The notes: generated from the sequence alone by a model not told the origin. A stretch of DNA of 64,000 nucleotides from Candidatus Heimdallarchaeota archaeon (GCA_026702845.1 JADCLS010000002.1:372001-436000), one strand, 5' to 3'; counted from the first letter of the stretch, positions 8,979-18,912 are shown. Numbers and translations: made by a program.

Positions 8979-8996
8979 ATTTTAAACATATAATTA
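8979..8996 (+). promoter_or_regulatory. TATA-like element of secY
   Basis: The AT-rich stretch attttaaacatataatta lies about 55-70 bases before the SecY ATG at 9050. It is the only TATA candidate in the gap 8904-9049 and implies a leader of about 30-45 bases. Confidence 0.35.
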
Positions 8997-9049
8997 TGTG
9001 GAACAATTAACCAATACAATTGTAAAATCTTATAGTTGGAGATATTATT

Positions 9050-10513
9050 ATGGCAAGCCGTTTTCTTAAGCTATTCCAATACCCTGTCAAGCTCACATTT
9101 GAGGTTGACAAGCCAGAAAAGAAGCCTTCTTTCAATCAGAAATTAGGCTGGACATTTATTGCATTAGTACTGTACCTCATTATGTTGAAGGTGCCAGTCT
9201 ATGGCTACGTTCAAGAAGGTGAAGATCCATTCGCCGCCTTGCGTATTATTCTTGCAAGTCAGAGAGGAACACTTGCAGAACTTGGGATAGGTCCCATCGT
9301 TACATCTGGTATGATTTTGCAGTTGCTTGTTGGTTCAAGGATTATCAGTGTCAATTTCCAGGACTCCGAGGAGAGAGCCCTGTACACTGGTACTCAGAAG
9401 GTTCTTGCCGTCCTGATGACATTATTTGAGGCAATTGCCTATATCAGTGGTGGTGCATATGGTGATGCAGTAAAGGATGATCCTTTAGCAAAAACCCTGA
9501 TTATTGTACAACTTGTAGTTGCAGGTCTTATGATCATGATGCTTGATGAGATAGTTCAGAAGGGTTGGGGTCTTGGATCTGGTATATCATTGTTCATTGC
9601 CACAGCAGTATCCTTTACTATCTTTAATGGAGCATTCTCCATTCAGGATGCAGCTTATGGAGATGATTTTGACCCCGAAACTGGACGTATATATGAGTGG
9701 AAGCAGGGTGCACTAATCTTCTTCTTCCAATCGATTGGCAGGGGAACGATTATGAAATATGGAATCTACAATCCAGATTTTCAGGGAAATGATATGTTCA
9801 ATCTCTTTGCTACAATTGTCATCTTTGCTATTGTGATTTATGTGGAATCCATGAGAATTGAGATACCCGTACAGCACTCAGAGCATAGAATACCAGCAAG
9901 ATATCCCATTAAATTCCTATATGTATCAAACATTCCAGTTATTCTGGTAAGTGCCCTATTCGCCAACATCTTCCTCATTGGAAATCTAATGAATGGAAGA
10001 TATGCGGATGATCCGGGTTTTATGGGTTCGTTGACGAAATTGATCGGGGTATGGGATCAGGAGACGAATCAACCGATATCGGGACTGGCGTTTTACACTA
10101 CAGCACCACGTGGTTTGGAAGCAGTGGCGGAAAGTCCATTCCGGGCAGTGATGTATTTCCTCATCATGACAATAGCAAGTACTGGATTCGCTATGGTGTG
10201 GGTTGAAACTGCAGGTATGTCAGCACGAGATGTGGCAAAACAGCTGATTGGTGCAGGTATGCAGATCCCTGGGTTCAGAAGACATCCCAAGATCATTGAG
10301 CGATACCTGAATAACTATATTCCCTATGCAGCATTTCTCGGTGGTGCATTCATCGGTGTCCTGGCAAGTTTTGCTGATTTCCTGGGTGCAATTGGTTCTG
10401 GTGTGGGTATTCTACTTACAACTGGTATTATCAAACAGTATTTCGAAATCTTAACTAAAGAACGGCTTGGGGATATTAATCCTGCTCTGGCCGGTATTCT
10501 GGGTATATCTTAA
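9050..10513 (+). CDS. secY: Protein translocase subunit SecY (Sec61 alpha)
   Basis: 487 residues, the usual archaeal SecY length. The protein has about ten membrane helices. The N-terminal region contains FNQKLGWTFIALVLYLIMLKVPVYG, the canonical first helix. Residues around 75-90 (GIGPIVTSGMILQLLVG) form the plug region, and FVWVETAGMSARDVAKQL near 385 is the conserved cytosolic loop. It forms the protein-conducting channel with SecE and Sec-beta. In many archaea secY closes the spc ribosomal operon. Here it stands alone between a surface-protein pair and an FMN-binding-like gene. Confidence 0.96.
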   Translation: MASRFLKLFQYPVKLTFEVDKPEKKPSFNQKLGWTFIALVLYLIMLKVPVYGYVQEGEDPFAALRIILASQRGTLAELGIGPIVTSGMILQLLVGSRIISVNFQDSEERALYTGTQKVLAVLMTLFEAIAYISGGAYGDAVKDDPLAKTLIIVQLVVAGLMIMMLDEIVQKGWGLGSGISLFIATAVSFTIFNGAFSIQDAAYGDDFDPETGRIYEWKQGALIFFFQSIGRGTIMKYGIYNPDFQGNDMFNLFATIVIFAIVIYVESMRIEIPVQHSEHRIPARYPIKFLYVSNIPVILVSALFANIFLIGNLMNGRYADDPGFMGSLTKLIGVWDQETNQPISGLAFYTTAPRGLEAVAESPFRAVMYFLIMTIASTGFAMVWVETAGMSARDVAKQLIGAGMQIPGFRRHPKIIERYLNNYIPYAAFLGGAFIGVLASFADFLGAIGSGVGILLTTGIIKQYFEILTKERLGDINPALAGILGIS

Positions 10514-10599
10514 ACAAAATAACGAATACCCAGTTACAACCTAAATTTAATTTAGCTATAACAAATCAATATTTATAGATTAAGTACGTATTAGAAATA

Positions 10600-11070
10600 G
10601 TGACATCTATATTTGATCTACCATTTGGTAAGGAAATCATTACAGAATTGATTATGTCCAACAAAAATCCAAATGTCATATCCTTTAAGAATACTGCTAG
10701 CAGGTTACTAAGCACACCAGTCTGGACCTATTTCTGGAATGAGCAATTCTTTTTATTCTCATACAAAGATTCAATGAAAGTAAAAACAATAGAGAAAGGA
10801 AACATAGAATTCACTTTACTCATAATTAATAGGGATTCATATCCAGTTGTTGTCAAGGAGCATTTGCCGTATATTTCGATGAGAGGAAGAATGGAGATTG
10901 TTAGTTCTGAAGAAATCACAAATTTACATTCTATTCATATCAAATTACTGGAGAAATACAATAACGAGGATCAAGAGGAGTGGGTTTCTCATTTGATTGG
11001 ATCAATATCAAAGAAAGAAAAACCTGTATGGATGCTAAGATTCACTCCAGAAACCTATTTTACCTACTAA
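10600..11070 (+). CDS. Putative FMN-binding split-barrel (pyridoxamine 5'-phosphate oxidase-like) protein
   Basis: 156 residues starting at GTG. The predicted pattern is helix, then paired strands: LSTPVWTYFWNEQFFLFSY, MKVKTIEKGNIEFTLLIIN, and HLPYISMRGRMEIVSSEE. This fits the PNPOx-like split-barrel in which a small flavin protein checks a substrate with 'W/F-x-W' strands and closes with a 'RGRMEIV' strand. No signal peptide or membrane helix is present. The substrate cannot be told. The family assignment is moderate because motifs in this fold are weak. Confidence 0.5.
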   Translation: MTSIFDLPFGKEIITELIMSNKNPNVISFKNTASRLLSTPVWTYFWNEQFFLFSYKDSMKVKTIEKGNIEFTLLIINRDSYPVVVKEHLPYISMRGRMEIVSSEEITNLHSIHIKLLEKYNNEDQEEWVSHLIGSISKKEKPVWMLRFTPETYFTY

Positions 11071-11125
11071 CAAGGAATATCTCATTTACCTTATGATTTA
11101 TAATATAATATAAAAATAGATATCT

Positions 11126-11794
11126 ATGGGCCCTAAAGGCAAATACCAAACTATATTACATTATTATGAGACTATCCCAGAGGGTGATGGACCATTTCCC
11201 ACTATTGTGCTGATGGTTCATGCACATGGGATTGATGACAGCTCAAAGAAAGTATGTGAGGATCTTGCAGCAGCAGGATATTATACAGTAGCACCAGATC
11301 CATATCTCAATGGTAGTTACAATTTCCAGACAAGAACCGATGATATCATCTTCAAGGGACTTGACCTAATGCTTGCAACCTTGGAGAAGAATCCATTAGC
11401 GGATATGAATCGACTAGGAATTATTGGTTTCTGTATGGGTGGACGGCATGCTTACCTAGCTAATGTCTATCATGATGTATTCAAGACAGTAGTGCCTTAT
11501 TACGGCTTCCCACATCGTGGTGCAACTCCAGAAAGCACTCCAAAGAATCGTATTGCTGATTTTTCAGGCCCTGTATTCTCCATTTTTGGAGAGCTAGATC
11601 AAGGTATCCCCATGGACGTGGTCAAGGCCTATCAGGCTGCTACGGAGGGAGAGAGTTCCATACACTCGAGTGTGGTCTATGAAGGTGCAGGTCATGGATT
11701 TCTTAATCATACCTCTCGCAATCATCATGCAGAGGCAACTGCTGATGCATGGAAAAAAACCATTGACTTCTTTGACAAGCACTTAAAAGCATAG
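11126..11794 (+). CDS. Dienelactone hydrolase-family alpha/beta hydrolase
   Basis: 222 residues. The full catalytic triad of dienelactone hydrolase is present: Cys103 in GFCMGG, Asp158 in GELDQGIP, His190 in GAGHGF. The preceding sequence has the usual early strand PTIVLMVHAHGIDDSSKKVCEDLAAAGYYTVAPD. The enzyme is cytosolic and should hydrolyse small lactones or esters; the natural substrate is not shown by the sequence. The gene stands alone, with an AT-rich TATA-like run (tataatataaaaatag) about 15-25 bases before its ATG. Confidence 0.88.
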   Translation: MGPKGKYQTILHYYETIPEGDGPFPTIVLMVHAHGIDDSSKKVCEDLAAAGYYTVAPDPYLNGSYNFQTRTDDIIFKGLDLMLATLEKNPLADMNRLGIIGFCMGGRHAYLANVYHDVFKTVVPYYGFPHRGATPESTPKNRIADFSGPVFSIFGELDQGIPMDVVKAYQAATEGESSIHSSVVYEGAGHGFLNHTSRNHHAEATADAWKKTIDFFDKHLKA

Positions 11795-11887
11795 AATAGT
11801 GAAATAATACCAGAAGAGAACCATCTTTAATAAGTTAAGAAAAATAAGCGCGATCGATCACTTCATTTAAATTACTTGCATCAAATA

Positions 11888-12163
11888 ATGAATTATATGA
11901 GCAGTTCAAATGTCGTTAAAAAGAAGAAAAAATGGGGAAAAATCTATTCCTACACCCCAGTAAAGCGATCTAAAATACTTACAGAAGAAATGGCAGCTGA
12001 AATCGAAAAAGATCTCAAGAAGCCAAATGTAACCACAGCCATTCAATTCGCACAAAAACACAATGTTACAGTAGGTTTAGCCAAGAGTATCCTAAACGAA
12101 GCTGTGAAAGACGGTAAGCTAACCCTGGTACACTCTACCTCTAAAACCAAAATTTACAGATAA
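11888..12163 (+). CDS. rps25e: Ribosomal protein eS25
   Basis: 91 residues from ATG 11888; a TTG at 11876 and an ATG at 11897 are also in frame. A lysine-rich N-terminus (KKKKKWGK) is followed by a winged helix: TEEMAAEIEKDLKKPNVTTAIQFAQKHNV, then VGLAKSILNEAVKDGKL and a wing, TLVHSTSKTKIYR. The length, basic tail and C-terminal hydrophobic-Y-R end match archaeal S25e, a small-subunit head protein. It stands alone, downstream of a TATA-like ctttaataa. A generic winged-helix protein is the alternative. Confidence 0.75.
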   Translation: MNYMSSSNVVKKKKKWGKIYSYTPVKRSKILTEEMAAEIEKDLKKPNVTTAIQFAQKHNVTVGLAKSILNEAVKDGKLTLVHSTSKTKIYR

Positions 12164-12261
12164 TTTTTCTTTACTTTAGTATTACTTTATCTGATACAGG
12201 AATCTCTTTTCTTAATTTCTGAATATAATTTTATTGGATAGATATACCGGCCCAACTTTTA

Positions 12262-12756
12262 TCAATTCGATCTTTTTTGACCTAATATCAAGCCTAATAT
12301 TTTATCGATTATTCCTTTTCCTGTCTTATTTGAGACTGTAAAATCCCATAAAGGCATTGTTATGTAGTGGCCATAAGAGGATCTGAACTCCAGGAATTTC
12401 TCATGGGAAGTTACATGAATATTATCACTGAAATGAAAATCAAGAAATTTGACGTAATATGATTCATCGTCATCCCTAAATATGATAATTTCAGCTAAAT
12501 CTCTTTTCAATCTGTTTTTATCTATCTTCTTTGTTTTAATCTTTAATCGATACTCATTTAAAATTGTAATATCCTCTTCTTGAAGAAAATCTCCATCTAA
12601 TATTATTTGAACTTCAGCAAACTTAACAATTTCATCTAAAATTGATAAATCGACCCAATTCAACGTTGGAGTAATTAAGATCAATTTACTATTTGTTTTG
12701 GAGATAATTTCATTCATTATAGCAATTGTGGCTTGATTTTGAAGTTTTTTATTCAT
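12262..12756 (-). CDS. Hypothetical protein, possibly a phospholipase D-like/TrmB-C-like fold
   Basis: 164 residues. The order is helix (QNQATIAIMNEIISKTNSK), strand (LILITPTLNW), helix, strand (VQIILDGDFL), helix, then strands (EIIIFRDDDESYYVKFLD, HVTSHEKFLEFRSSYGHYI). Alternating ITPT and ILDGD strands recall the PLD-like domain in TrmB-type regulators, but the HKD catalytic motif is absent. No membrane segment. The gene is convergent with eS25 and lies on the same strand as the zinc-ribbon coiled-coil gene, 138 bases away. Function unknown. Confidence 0.5.
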   Translation of the reverse strand: MNKKLQNQATIAIMNEIISKTNSKLILITPTLNWVDLSILDEIVKFAEVQIILDGDFLQEEDITILNEYRLKIKTKKIDKNRLKRDLAEIIIFRDDDESYYVKFLDFHFSDNIHVTSHEKFLEFRSSYGHYITMPLWDFTVSNKTGKGIIDKILGLILGQKRSN

Positions 12757-12893
12757 TAATTATTCATCTCAATACTCTCTTATTACTCTTATTCTAATTA
12801 ATAAATGAAATTATGGGAGAGAACAGAATAAAGTATTTCATCTATGAATTTTGTAAATACTTTGATGTTTTGAGATTTTTTTTTAATATAATG

Positions 12894-14279
12894 TCAGTTT
12901 TCAAAATCATCCAGATGTTTTAATGGTTTAAGCTTATTAAGAGAATGTAGTGGATGTAGATCTCCTGCAGGAGCCATGGATTTTGCCTTATTCAGGGTAT
13001 ATGGATTGGAACGCAGTGGCTGGTAGGTGGTGATTTTCAATGATTTTGGTTTTTGATAATCAACACCAGAAATTGCCAATTTCTCTGAGTTAATAAGATC
13101 CCACATCTTTCTGGTATAATCTTTCTCAATGGTTACGATCTCATCTTGATGAATGGATAACTCCTCCTCCAGCTCTGCAAGTTGTAGACGGAGTGTGGAG
13201 GCATTAACTCCACGTTCTTCAAGAAAATCAAAACATTTCTTAGAGATCTCCCTGGTAGAAGTAGCTGCACGATTAGAAACATTTGGGTCAATATAGGTCT
13301 TGATCTGTCTAAGCATTTTCTTCTCATCACCAAAATAATCAGCATACTTTGTCTTAGAAGCATCTTCAATCAAAGAAAGGTATGATTCTATTGCAGGCCC
13401 TAGTTCTTTAATATAGAAATCTCGTAAGGATTTATACCTAGTGAAAAGTTGTGATTTATAGATTGCCTCATAACTGGGAGAACCAAAAATTCTTTCTAAA
13501 TCATCAATCTTCTTATTGATGATCTTGTTTTGCCTCTCAAGAGCGTCCAGCAGCTCTTTGGTTTTCATTTTCTTCTCAATGGTATCACGATAAGTTTTCC
13601 ATTCCTCTCTCATCTCTATCAGGCTTTGCTCATTAACATCATGAGTTAAACTTTCAAATATATCAATAGAGATAAACTTGATTTTATCAATCAATGAGTT
13701 AGTTTCATGTCTGTAATCACTATTCTTGTAAGCATCATTCTTGCTAAAATCCTTGAGTTCAGCACGATACTGGTAAAGCAATGTGGCATCCGAACGACTA
13801 AAATCCGCACTACCATCAAGCATTCGTTCAAAATTCTGTACTGATCGTTTGATGACATCTAACCTAGTCGAGAGTCGTTGATTTAGTTGATAGAGATCCC
13901 GATCCATAAATCCCTCTTCATTGAAGCTCGTCCGTGAGGGAACCTCTCTTTTGGTCTGAACAGAAGCCTTGGTTTTGGTTTTATGTTGTGATGATACACG
14001 TTGTGAGGTATCAACATGTCTACTCTGCTGTACCTGTTTCTGTGGTACATTTCTCTTAGGAATATTCTGATGTGGAACATTCTGTCTAGGAGTAATTGTC
14101 TTGGGTGTATTCTGTTTTGGTACAACCTTCTGTGGTTGGATTTGTTGTGTTGGTTTGCTGTAGGATTGACGAGGAGTACTCTGTGTCTGGGTACTTTGTA
14201 CTTGTCGTCGTGCACCACAGTAAATACAGAACTTAGCTGTAGCCTTTATTTGCCTAGAGCAATTAGTGCAGTATGCCAT
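12894..14279 (-). CDS. Zinc-ribbon, low-complexity and coiled-coil protein
   Basis: 461 residues. Residues 1-25 form a zinc ribbon, CTNC-x11-CIYC. Residues 27-115 are a disordered linker rich in Q, P, T, S and K with repeated NTPKTITPRQNVPHQNIP-like units. Residues 120-430 are a long helical region, with charged heptads typical of a coiled coil or spectrin-like bundle. No enzymatic motif is seen. The layout resembles archaeal scaffolds that tether a coiled coil through a flexible arm. Role unknown. Confidence 0.6.
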   Translation of the reverse strand: MAYCTNCSRQIKATAKFCIYCGARRQVQSTQTQSTPRQSYSKPTQQIQPQKVVPKQNTPKTITPRQNVPHQNIPKRNVPQKQVQQSRHVDTSQRVSSQHKTKTKASVQTKREVPSRTSFNEEGFMDRDLYQLNQRLSTRLDVIKRSVQNFERMLDGSADFSRSDATLLYQYRAELKDFSKNDAYKNSDYRHETNSLIDKIKFISIDIFESLTHDVNEQSLIEMREEWKTYRDTIEKKMKTKELLDALERQNKIINKKIDDLERIFGSPSYEAIYKSQLFTRYKSLRDFYIKELGPAIESYLSLIEDASKTKYADYFGDEKKMLRQIKTYIDPNVSNRAATSTREISKKCFDFLEERGVNASTLRLQLAELEEELSIHQDEIVTIEKDYTRKMWDLINSEKLAISGVDYQKPKSLKITTYQPLRSNPYTLNKAKSMAPAGDLHPLHSLNKLKPLKHLDDFEN

Positions 14280-14374
14280 GCAAATATTCTTAGACTCTTC
14301 AGTTATATGAATATTAACGAAATTGTTGATGCTTTTGAATGATAAGTGTTGGAGTTTACTTCAGTTATTCATCT

Positions 14375-16675
14375 TTACTCAGCAATCAATTGCTCACCAT
14401 TCTCCGGTGCATGATAAATAATCACTGCTGGTTCTATTTCGTTCATTAATTTGTATGCAAACCTTGTTCGGATGGAATTCCATACTCCCTTATCTTTGGA
14501 GTGACCAATGAGTATAGCATCAGGTTCATGTTCATTCACGGCACTTTTGATTGAACTCACCTTGTTATGTCCATAGAGTAGACGCGCCTCTGCATCTAGA
14601 CCACTCCTCATGGTAATACGCTCAGCATATAGACTGAAATTCCGTGCAGATCTCTGAATCACAGGTAATCCAGCTACATCATCGAGAGGCATAATAAGTG
14701 GTACCTCAACGACATGGTAAGCAACTGAGCTTCCTTCCTGGCCAACTGATGCGAAAATGCTGGCAAAACGGGTTAAGTAGAAGTCTCGTTCTGAACCATC
14801 AAGTAAGATAAACATATTGGCAATATCTGATTGTCGTTGTCGATATTTGGGAGGATGCACTTGCAAAACTGCGGATTTCACATTATTTACCACTTTACGG
14901 GATACAGATGTACTGAATAATCGATCAACGAGATTTTTTGTTCTTCTTGATGACAGTGAGATGAGCTGATAGTTTCCTTCTTCATAGGTTTCTATAATGA
15001 GATCTGCGATTTGCTTACCATTCTTTCTCTTCTTCTGAACTACATTGTATTTTACACCATACTTCTCGAAGATAGTCTTTACATTGCTGATTTTACTTAT
15101 ATCTGAGCCAATATAGAGTAGATCTACCTCTACGTTATATTTTCTTGCTATCTGAGCACTTAGCTCCCAATTAGTTGTCTCAAATTTTTCTCCTGATGCA
15201 GGAAGTAACATGCGATCAAATTCGATGAAGAACATATCGGCACCAATATTAAATTCTTTGAACTCTGAGATCAATTCCTCACCAAGCGGAGCAAGTTTAT
15301 ACTTATCAACATCAATATCCTTATCCTTCATCACTCTCTGATTAACCAACATATACCCAAATGATACTAGAGTGAATATCACCAGCACTCGCAATGCAAG
15401 TAGGGATTCATCAAGATGAGTAAAGAAATAGGCAAATACTAGGAGAATATAGAAAATAATCAGTATACTAGCTACTTTAGCCATGGGATTCTTTTCTTTG
15501 GGGAAGATTTTAATCACTGAGATATTTATGATGAGAAAGATCGCAAGAAATATAATAGAACCTACTTCTGCTATCTGTTCTGCATTACCTACAAATGTGA
15601 AGAACCAGGAAATGGTGGAAGTTGTAATAATGGCCATATATGGAACTTTTGATTTTTTCGAGATCACTGCTAGCTGTTTGGGAAAGGCTGAGTAATCTCC
15701 CATCACATACGCCAATCTTGAACTACCTAACAAGGTTGCATTGATAGCCGAAGTTGTGGATGCAGCAGCACCGAGTGTGATGAGCAGAACCGCCCAGGGT
15801 CCAAGAAATTCTACTGCCTGAATAAGAGCAGCTTCGCTAATATCAGTAGGATCATCTACAAGTGAAAAGGTTGCAACTGTAACTACCATGTAGGTGATAG
15901 CCACTGTAACCACGGAGATATACATACCTATCTTCACATCACGTGCTGGATTCTTTAGCTCCTCAACGGTGTTTGCAATTACTTGGAACCCTTCATAGCT
16001 AACAAATATTACTGCAGAACCGATTACTATACCAGAAAAGCCACCGAATATATCTTTCTCCAACAGTTCTAGAGGATCATGCTGCAAGGTGAATGGAACA
16101 TAACGGTATCCTTTGAAATAAATAACACCTAGAACCCCGATAAACAGGAGTACACTTAATTTGAATAATACAATGATATTCTGAATATTACCACTTTCTT
16201 TCACTCCTTTCAGATTAATAAGCATAAATGTGAATATGGATAAGAAGGCAAAGAGCTTTCTACCAGTTATTATTCCCGTATGATGCACATCAAAAAATTC
16301 GATTAATGTCATACTGTACACAAATTCAGATGTATATAGCCCGAAAGTAAAGGCATATAACGCAATGGTCACACTGTATCCAAGCCAGAGCATTGATCCT
16401 GTAATATTCCCTATTAGTGGATTTTTGAAACCACTTCGCAGTATAGTAAATTCACCACCTGCTGACGGGTATTTTCCAATCAATTTGTAATAACTATTTG
16501 CAGTAAGAAAGACAATGATACCACCTAATCCAAAAGATACTACTGCGGCAGGACCAGCGATATGTGATAATCTACCTAATACACTGAAAATACCACCACC
16601 TATCATTGCTCCTATAGCAATAGAAATGGCTTCTTTCAGGCCTAATTCTTTTGCAAATTCAGAATGGGAGTCCAC
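14375..16675 (-). CDS. APC-family amino acid permease with two C-terminal universal-stress-protein domains
   Basis: 766 residues. Residues 10-435 hold about twelve membrane helices, with GAMIGGGIFSVLG at about 20-32, the helix-1 signature of the APC superfamily. Residues 465-610 and 625-760 each resemble a USP Rossmann-like domain; the second contains PDAILIGHSKDKGV and the first ISLSSRRTKN. APC-USP fusions occur in archaea and bacteria, where the USP part is thought to sense nucleotide or stress. The transporter is in the cytoplasmic membrane and the substrate is not readable. The ATG at 16675 directly precedes SHSEFAKELGLKEAIS, the usual N-terminus. Confidence 0.88.
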   Translation of the reverse strand: MDSHSEFAKELGLKEAISIAIGAMIGGGIFSVLGRLSHIAGPAAVVSFGLGGIIVFLTANSYYKLIGKYPSAGGEFTILRSGFKNPLIGNITGSMLWLGYSVTIALYAFTFGLYTSEFVYSMTLIEFFDVHHTGIITGRKLFAFLSIFTFMLINLKGVKESGNIQNIIVLFKLSVLLFIGVLGVIYFKGYRYVPFTLQHDPLELLEKDIFGGFSGIVIGSAVIFVSYEGFQVIANTVEELKNPARDVKIGMYISVVTVAITYMVVTVATFSLVDDPTDISEAALIQAVEFLGPWAVLLITLGAAASTTSAINATLLGSSRLAYVMGDYSAFPKQLAVISKKSKVPYMAIITTSTISWFFTFVGNAEQIAEVGSIIFLAIFLIINISVIKIFPKEKNPMAKVASILIIFYILLVFAYFFTHLDESLLALRVLVIFTLVSFGYMLVNQRVMKDKDIDVDKYKLAPLGEELISEFKEFNIGADMFFIEFDRMLLPASGEKFETTNWELSAQIARKYNVEVDLLYIGSDISKISNVKTIFEKYGVKYNVVQKKRKNGKQIADLIIETYEEGNYQLISLSSRRTKNLVDRLFSTSVSRKVVNNVKSAVLQVHPPKYRQRQSDIANMFILLDGSERDFYLTRFASIFASVGQEGSSVAYHVVEVPLIMPLDDVAGLPVIQRSARNFSLYAERITMRSGLDAEARLLYGHNKVSSIKSAVNEHEPDAILIGHSKDKGVWNSIRTRFAYKLMNEIEPAVIIYHAPENGEQLIAE

Positions 16676-16859
16676 TAGATACAGACCTCCAACTTGTAAA
16701 AACTTAGTTCACTCAAATCAAAATAGTCTAATGAGTTTTCCATATGGAAGGTCTCGGTTAATATTTTTAAAATCAACGATTGCATTCTTAACTAGTATCA
16801 AATATTGGCAATTCACCGAGTATATACTTAAAAATCTATTTATTGAAAAATATTACTAG

Positions 16860-17852
16860 TTATAGTTTACGAGAACCAAGAATTGTTGGTTTCTTATTAA
16901 GATCAACAAAGGTAACCCTCATCTTCTCATGCATAGGTATAGATTTCTCCAGTTTCACAGTCACAGAATCACCCCAGTGTAACACAGTAGCAGGAGCAGA
17001 GAATAATCCTGCAACAACATGTATCTTATCTCCTTCAGCAGGTGGTTTACCAAATAATGCCTTTCTAATGGGCATATCATTGATCTCATTTATCTCCTTT
17101 ACATCATCCTTGTCTGTTCCAGTTACAACAGTTCCTCGTTGCAGGTACTTTTCCAGTATACCCTTCATGGCTAGACCAACATGTACTCCGGGACCTGCTT
17201 CATTAACATCCTCATCATTTACCTGAATGGAGCGGACAGTACCCACTTGACCAGATGGAAATACTCTGATCTTCTGTCCTTTTTTTACTGTTCCATTGAT
17301 CACTGTACCCAGAATTACACTACCCACTCCTTTTACTGGGAATGCATGATCTGTATTTATTGCAAGAAATCCATCTGGGTTTCCCCTGTGTTTGGGAACA
17401 AGCTCCAAAAGTTTGTGTCTAGCCTCTGCAATTTCCGCGTTGGTTGAGAGTATCATTCCATGCCATGAAGCGACATTCAGCTTGGAGAATACTTTATTCA
17501 TCTGATCCAGAAATAAGGTTAACCCAGTTGCATTCTCACCCAGTATACCCTTGATTCCTTGAAGTGCCAGACAATCAGCTAGGAGTGCTGATTCACCTAA
17601 AGCAGCATCGACTCCCTTCGCAGTGGCTCCAAGAAGAACCACATCACTCATATGAGCCGTAATCACAAGAGATAATGGTTTATTGGGATATCCTTCTGGT
17701 AAGATAGTAGACATGAGTACATCCTGTGTTTGTTGTGTATGGAGGGTAATATCAGATGATTGCCCCTTCTTACCGTATGATTTGGCAACAAAATCTCTAG
17801 TTACCTTATCAGCAGACAGGATTCCCATCTGAACATGCTTAAATTCACTCAT
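16860..17852 (-). CDS. GTPase-dead EF-Tu/SelB-like translation factor
   Basis: 330 residues, shorter than SelB. The first 160 residues keep the size of a G domain but lack a GxxxxGK[ST] P-loop, DxxG and NKxD. The first strand reads VQMGILSADKVTRDFVAKSYGKKG. Residues 165-330 form two intact beta-barrel domains: VKGVGSVILGTVINGTVKKGQKIRVFPSGQVGTVRSIQ is the domain 2 signature, followed by a domain 3-like barrel. Archaea are known to carry EF-Tu-domain-2 proteins of uncertain role; a ribosome or tRNA-binding factor without GTP hydrolysis is inferred. Confidence 0.7.
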   Translation of the reverse strand: MSEFKHVQMGILSADKVTRDFVAKSYGKKGQSSDITLHTQQTQDVLMSTILPEGYPNKPLSLVITAHMSDVVLLGATAKGVDAALGESALLADCLALQGIKGILGENATGLTLFLDQMNKVFSKLNVASWHGMILSTNAEIAEARHKLLELVPKHRGNPDGFLAINTDHAFPVKGVGSVILGTVINGTVKKGQKIRVFPSGQVGTVRSIQVNDEDVNEAGPGVHVGLAMKGILEKYLQRGTVVTGTDKDDVKEINEINDMPIRKALFGKPPAEGDKIHVVAGLFSAPATVLHWGDSVTVKLEKSIPMHEKMRVTFVDLNKKPTILGSRKL

Positions 17853-17901
17853 ATGATGACTTAATTATATCAGCATTAAAAAATTAACAAAGGAAACAAT
17901 A

Positions 17902-18654
17902 CTATTTTTTCTCTTTTTTCTGTTTTGATTTTTCCAAGAGAAGCCGCTTTTTCTCAGCTTGGTGTTCTGCCTTGATCCTATCCTCCTCTTTTTTCTTTGC
18001 TGCCATCTCTTGCTTGAAATCTGAACGATCGAATTTCTTCTCGTAGACCACATAAAAACTATTAGAATGTGAGATTATTACCTGCTGATCCAGTGCTTGT
18101 TCTACCTCCTGCAGGTTAATCAAGTCAAGTTCCTCAAGTCGTGCCAAGATTTGATTATCTTGCGTTGGATGATAATTCATCCTCATATACCCTGAATTGG
18201 TAATAAACCGGATGAAGATTTTTTTGAATCGTTTATGTCGAATCACCTGAGTTCCCTCTATTACCTCTATTGGACCTCGAAAGTTGGAGTTATGCTCATC
18301 TCCAGCAAATTGAATAAGGCCCTTATACTGGAAAATATTTCTGTGGAGATCGAAAGCGATTATAGAATACGGTTTCAATGCAAGATAGAAGGTGATAATG
18401 AAGATTACAACGGGTAGGATTAGTAACCAAATAATACTAGCTGAGAATGCACTCAACGTTGCACCTACAGTTAACCCTATGAAAAATGCTGCAACAGAGG
18501 CAGAGAATAGTGCGGGATAAATCTCAGCTGGTGTAGTTGATACTTTTACTTTTTCCTCTTTGATACGAGTGAGCCAATCAAGCTCCTCCTTGTATAACTG
18601 CTCATCAAATTCCTTTGGTTCACGCTCTTTGATCTTTGGACCGATGATAGACAT
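17902..18654 (-). CDS. Two-TM membrane protein with PH-like domain and charged tail
   Basis: 250 residues. Two membrane helices at about 46-66 and 70-92 (FSASVAAFFIGLTVGATLSAF, SIIWLLILPVVIFIITFYLAL) are followed by beta-rich residues 95-205. The pattern IIAFDLHRNIFQYKG...GTQVIRHKRFKKIFIRF recalls bacterial PH domains (DUF304-like). The last 50 residues are a K/E helix (KKKEEDRIKAEHQAEKKRLLLEKSK). The N-terminus and tail are cytosolic by charge. It probably binds a protein or lipid at the membrane; no enzyme motif. Next to the EF-like gene in the same direction, 49 bases away. Confidence 0.55.
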   Translation of the reverse strand: MSIIGPKIKEREPKEFDEQLYKEELDWLTRIKEEKVKVSTTPAEIYPALFSASVAAFFIGLTVGATLSAFSASIIWLLILPVVIFIITFYLALKPYSIIAFDLHRNIFQYKGLIQFAGDEHNSNFRGPIEVIEGTQVIRHKRFKKIFIRFITNSGYMRMNYHPTQDNQILARLEELDLINLQEVEQALDQQVIISHSNSFYVVYEKKFDRSDFKQEMAAKKKEEDRIKAEHQAEKKRLLLEKSKQKKEKK

Positions 18655-18912
18655 AATATTATGATTCCTCGGGAATTAAAATAAGTATCCACATTAAACG
18701 GCAAGCAATAAACAAATCTGCTTAAAAGCTAAGCGAGATAAACCTATTCAGAAAAGATACTCAATGTGAATGGACAATTGAATATATTATATTCTGATTA
18801 TTTACAATTAATCATATTTGTATATAAAGGCATACTCTTTTACTAGATTCACGAGTGCAATAAAAATGATTTTAACTGCCCCCAGACCCATTTTTTTACA
18901 GAAATAAGAGTT

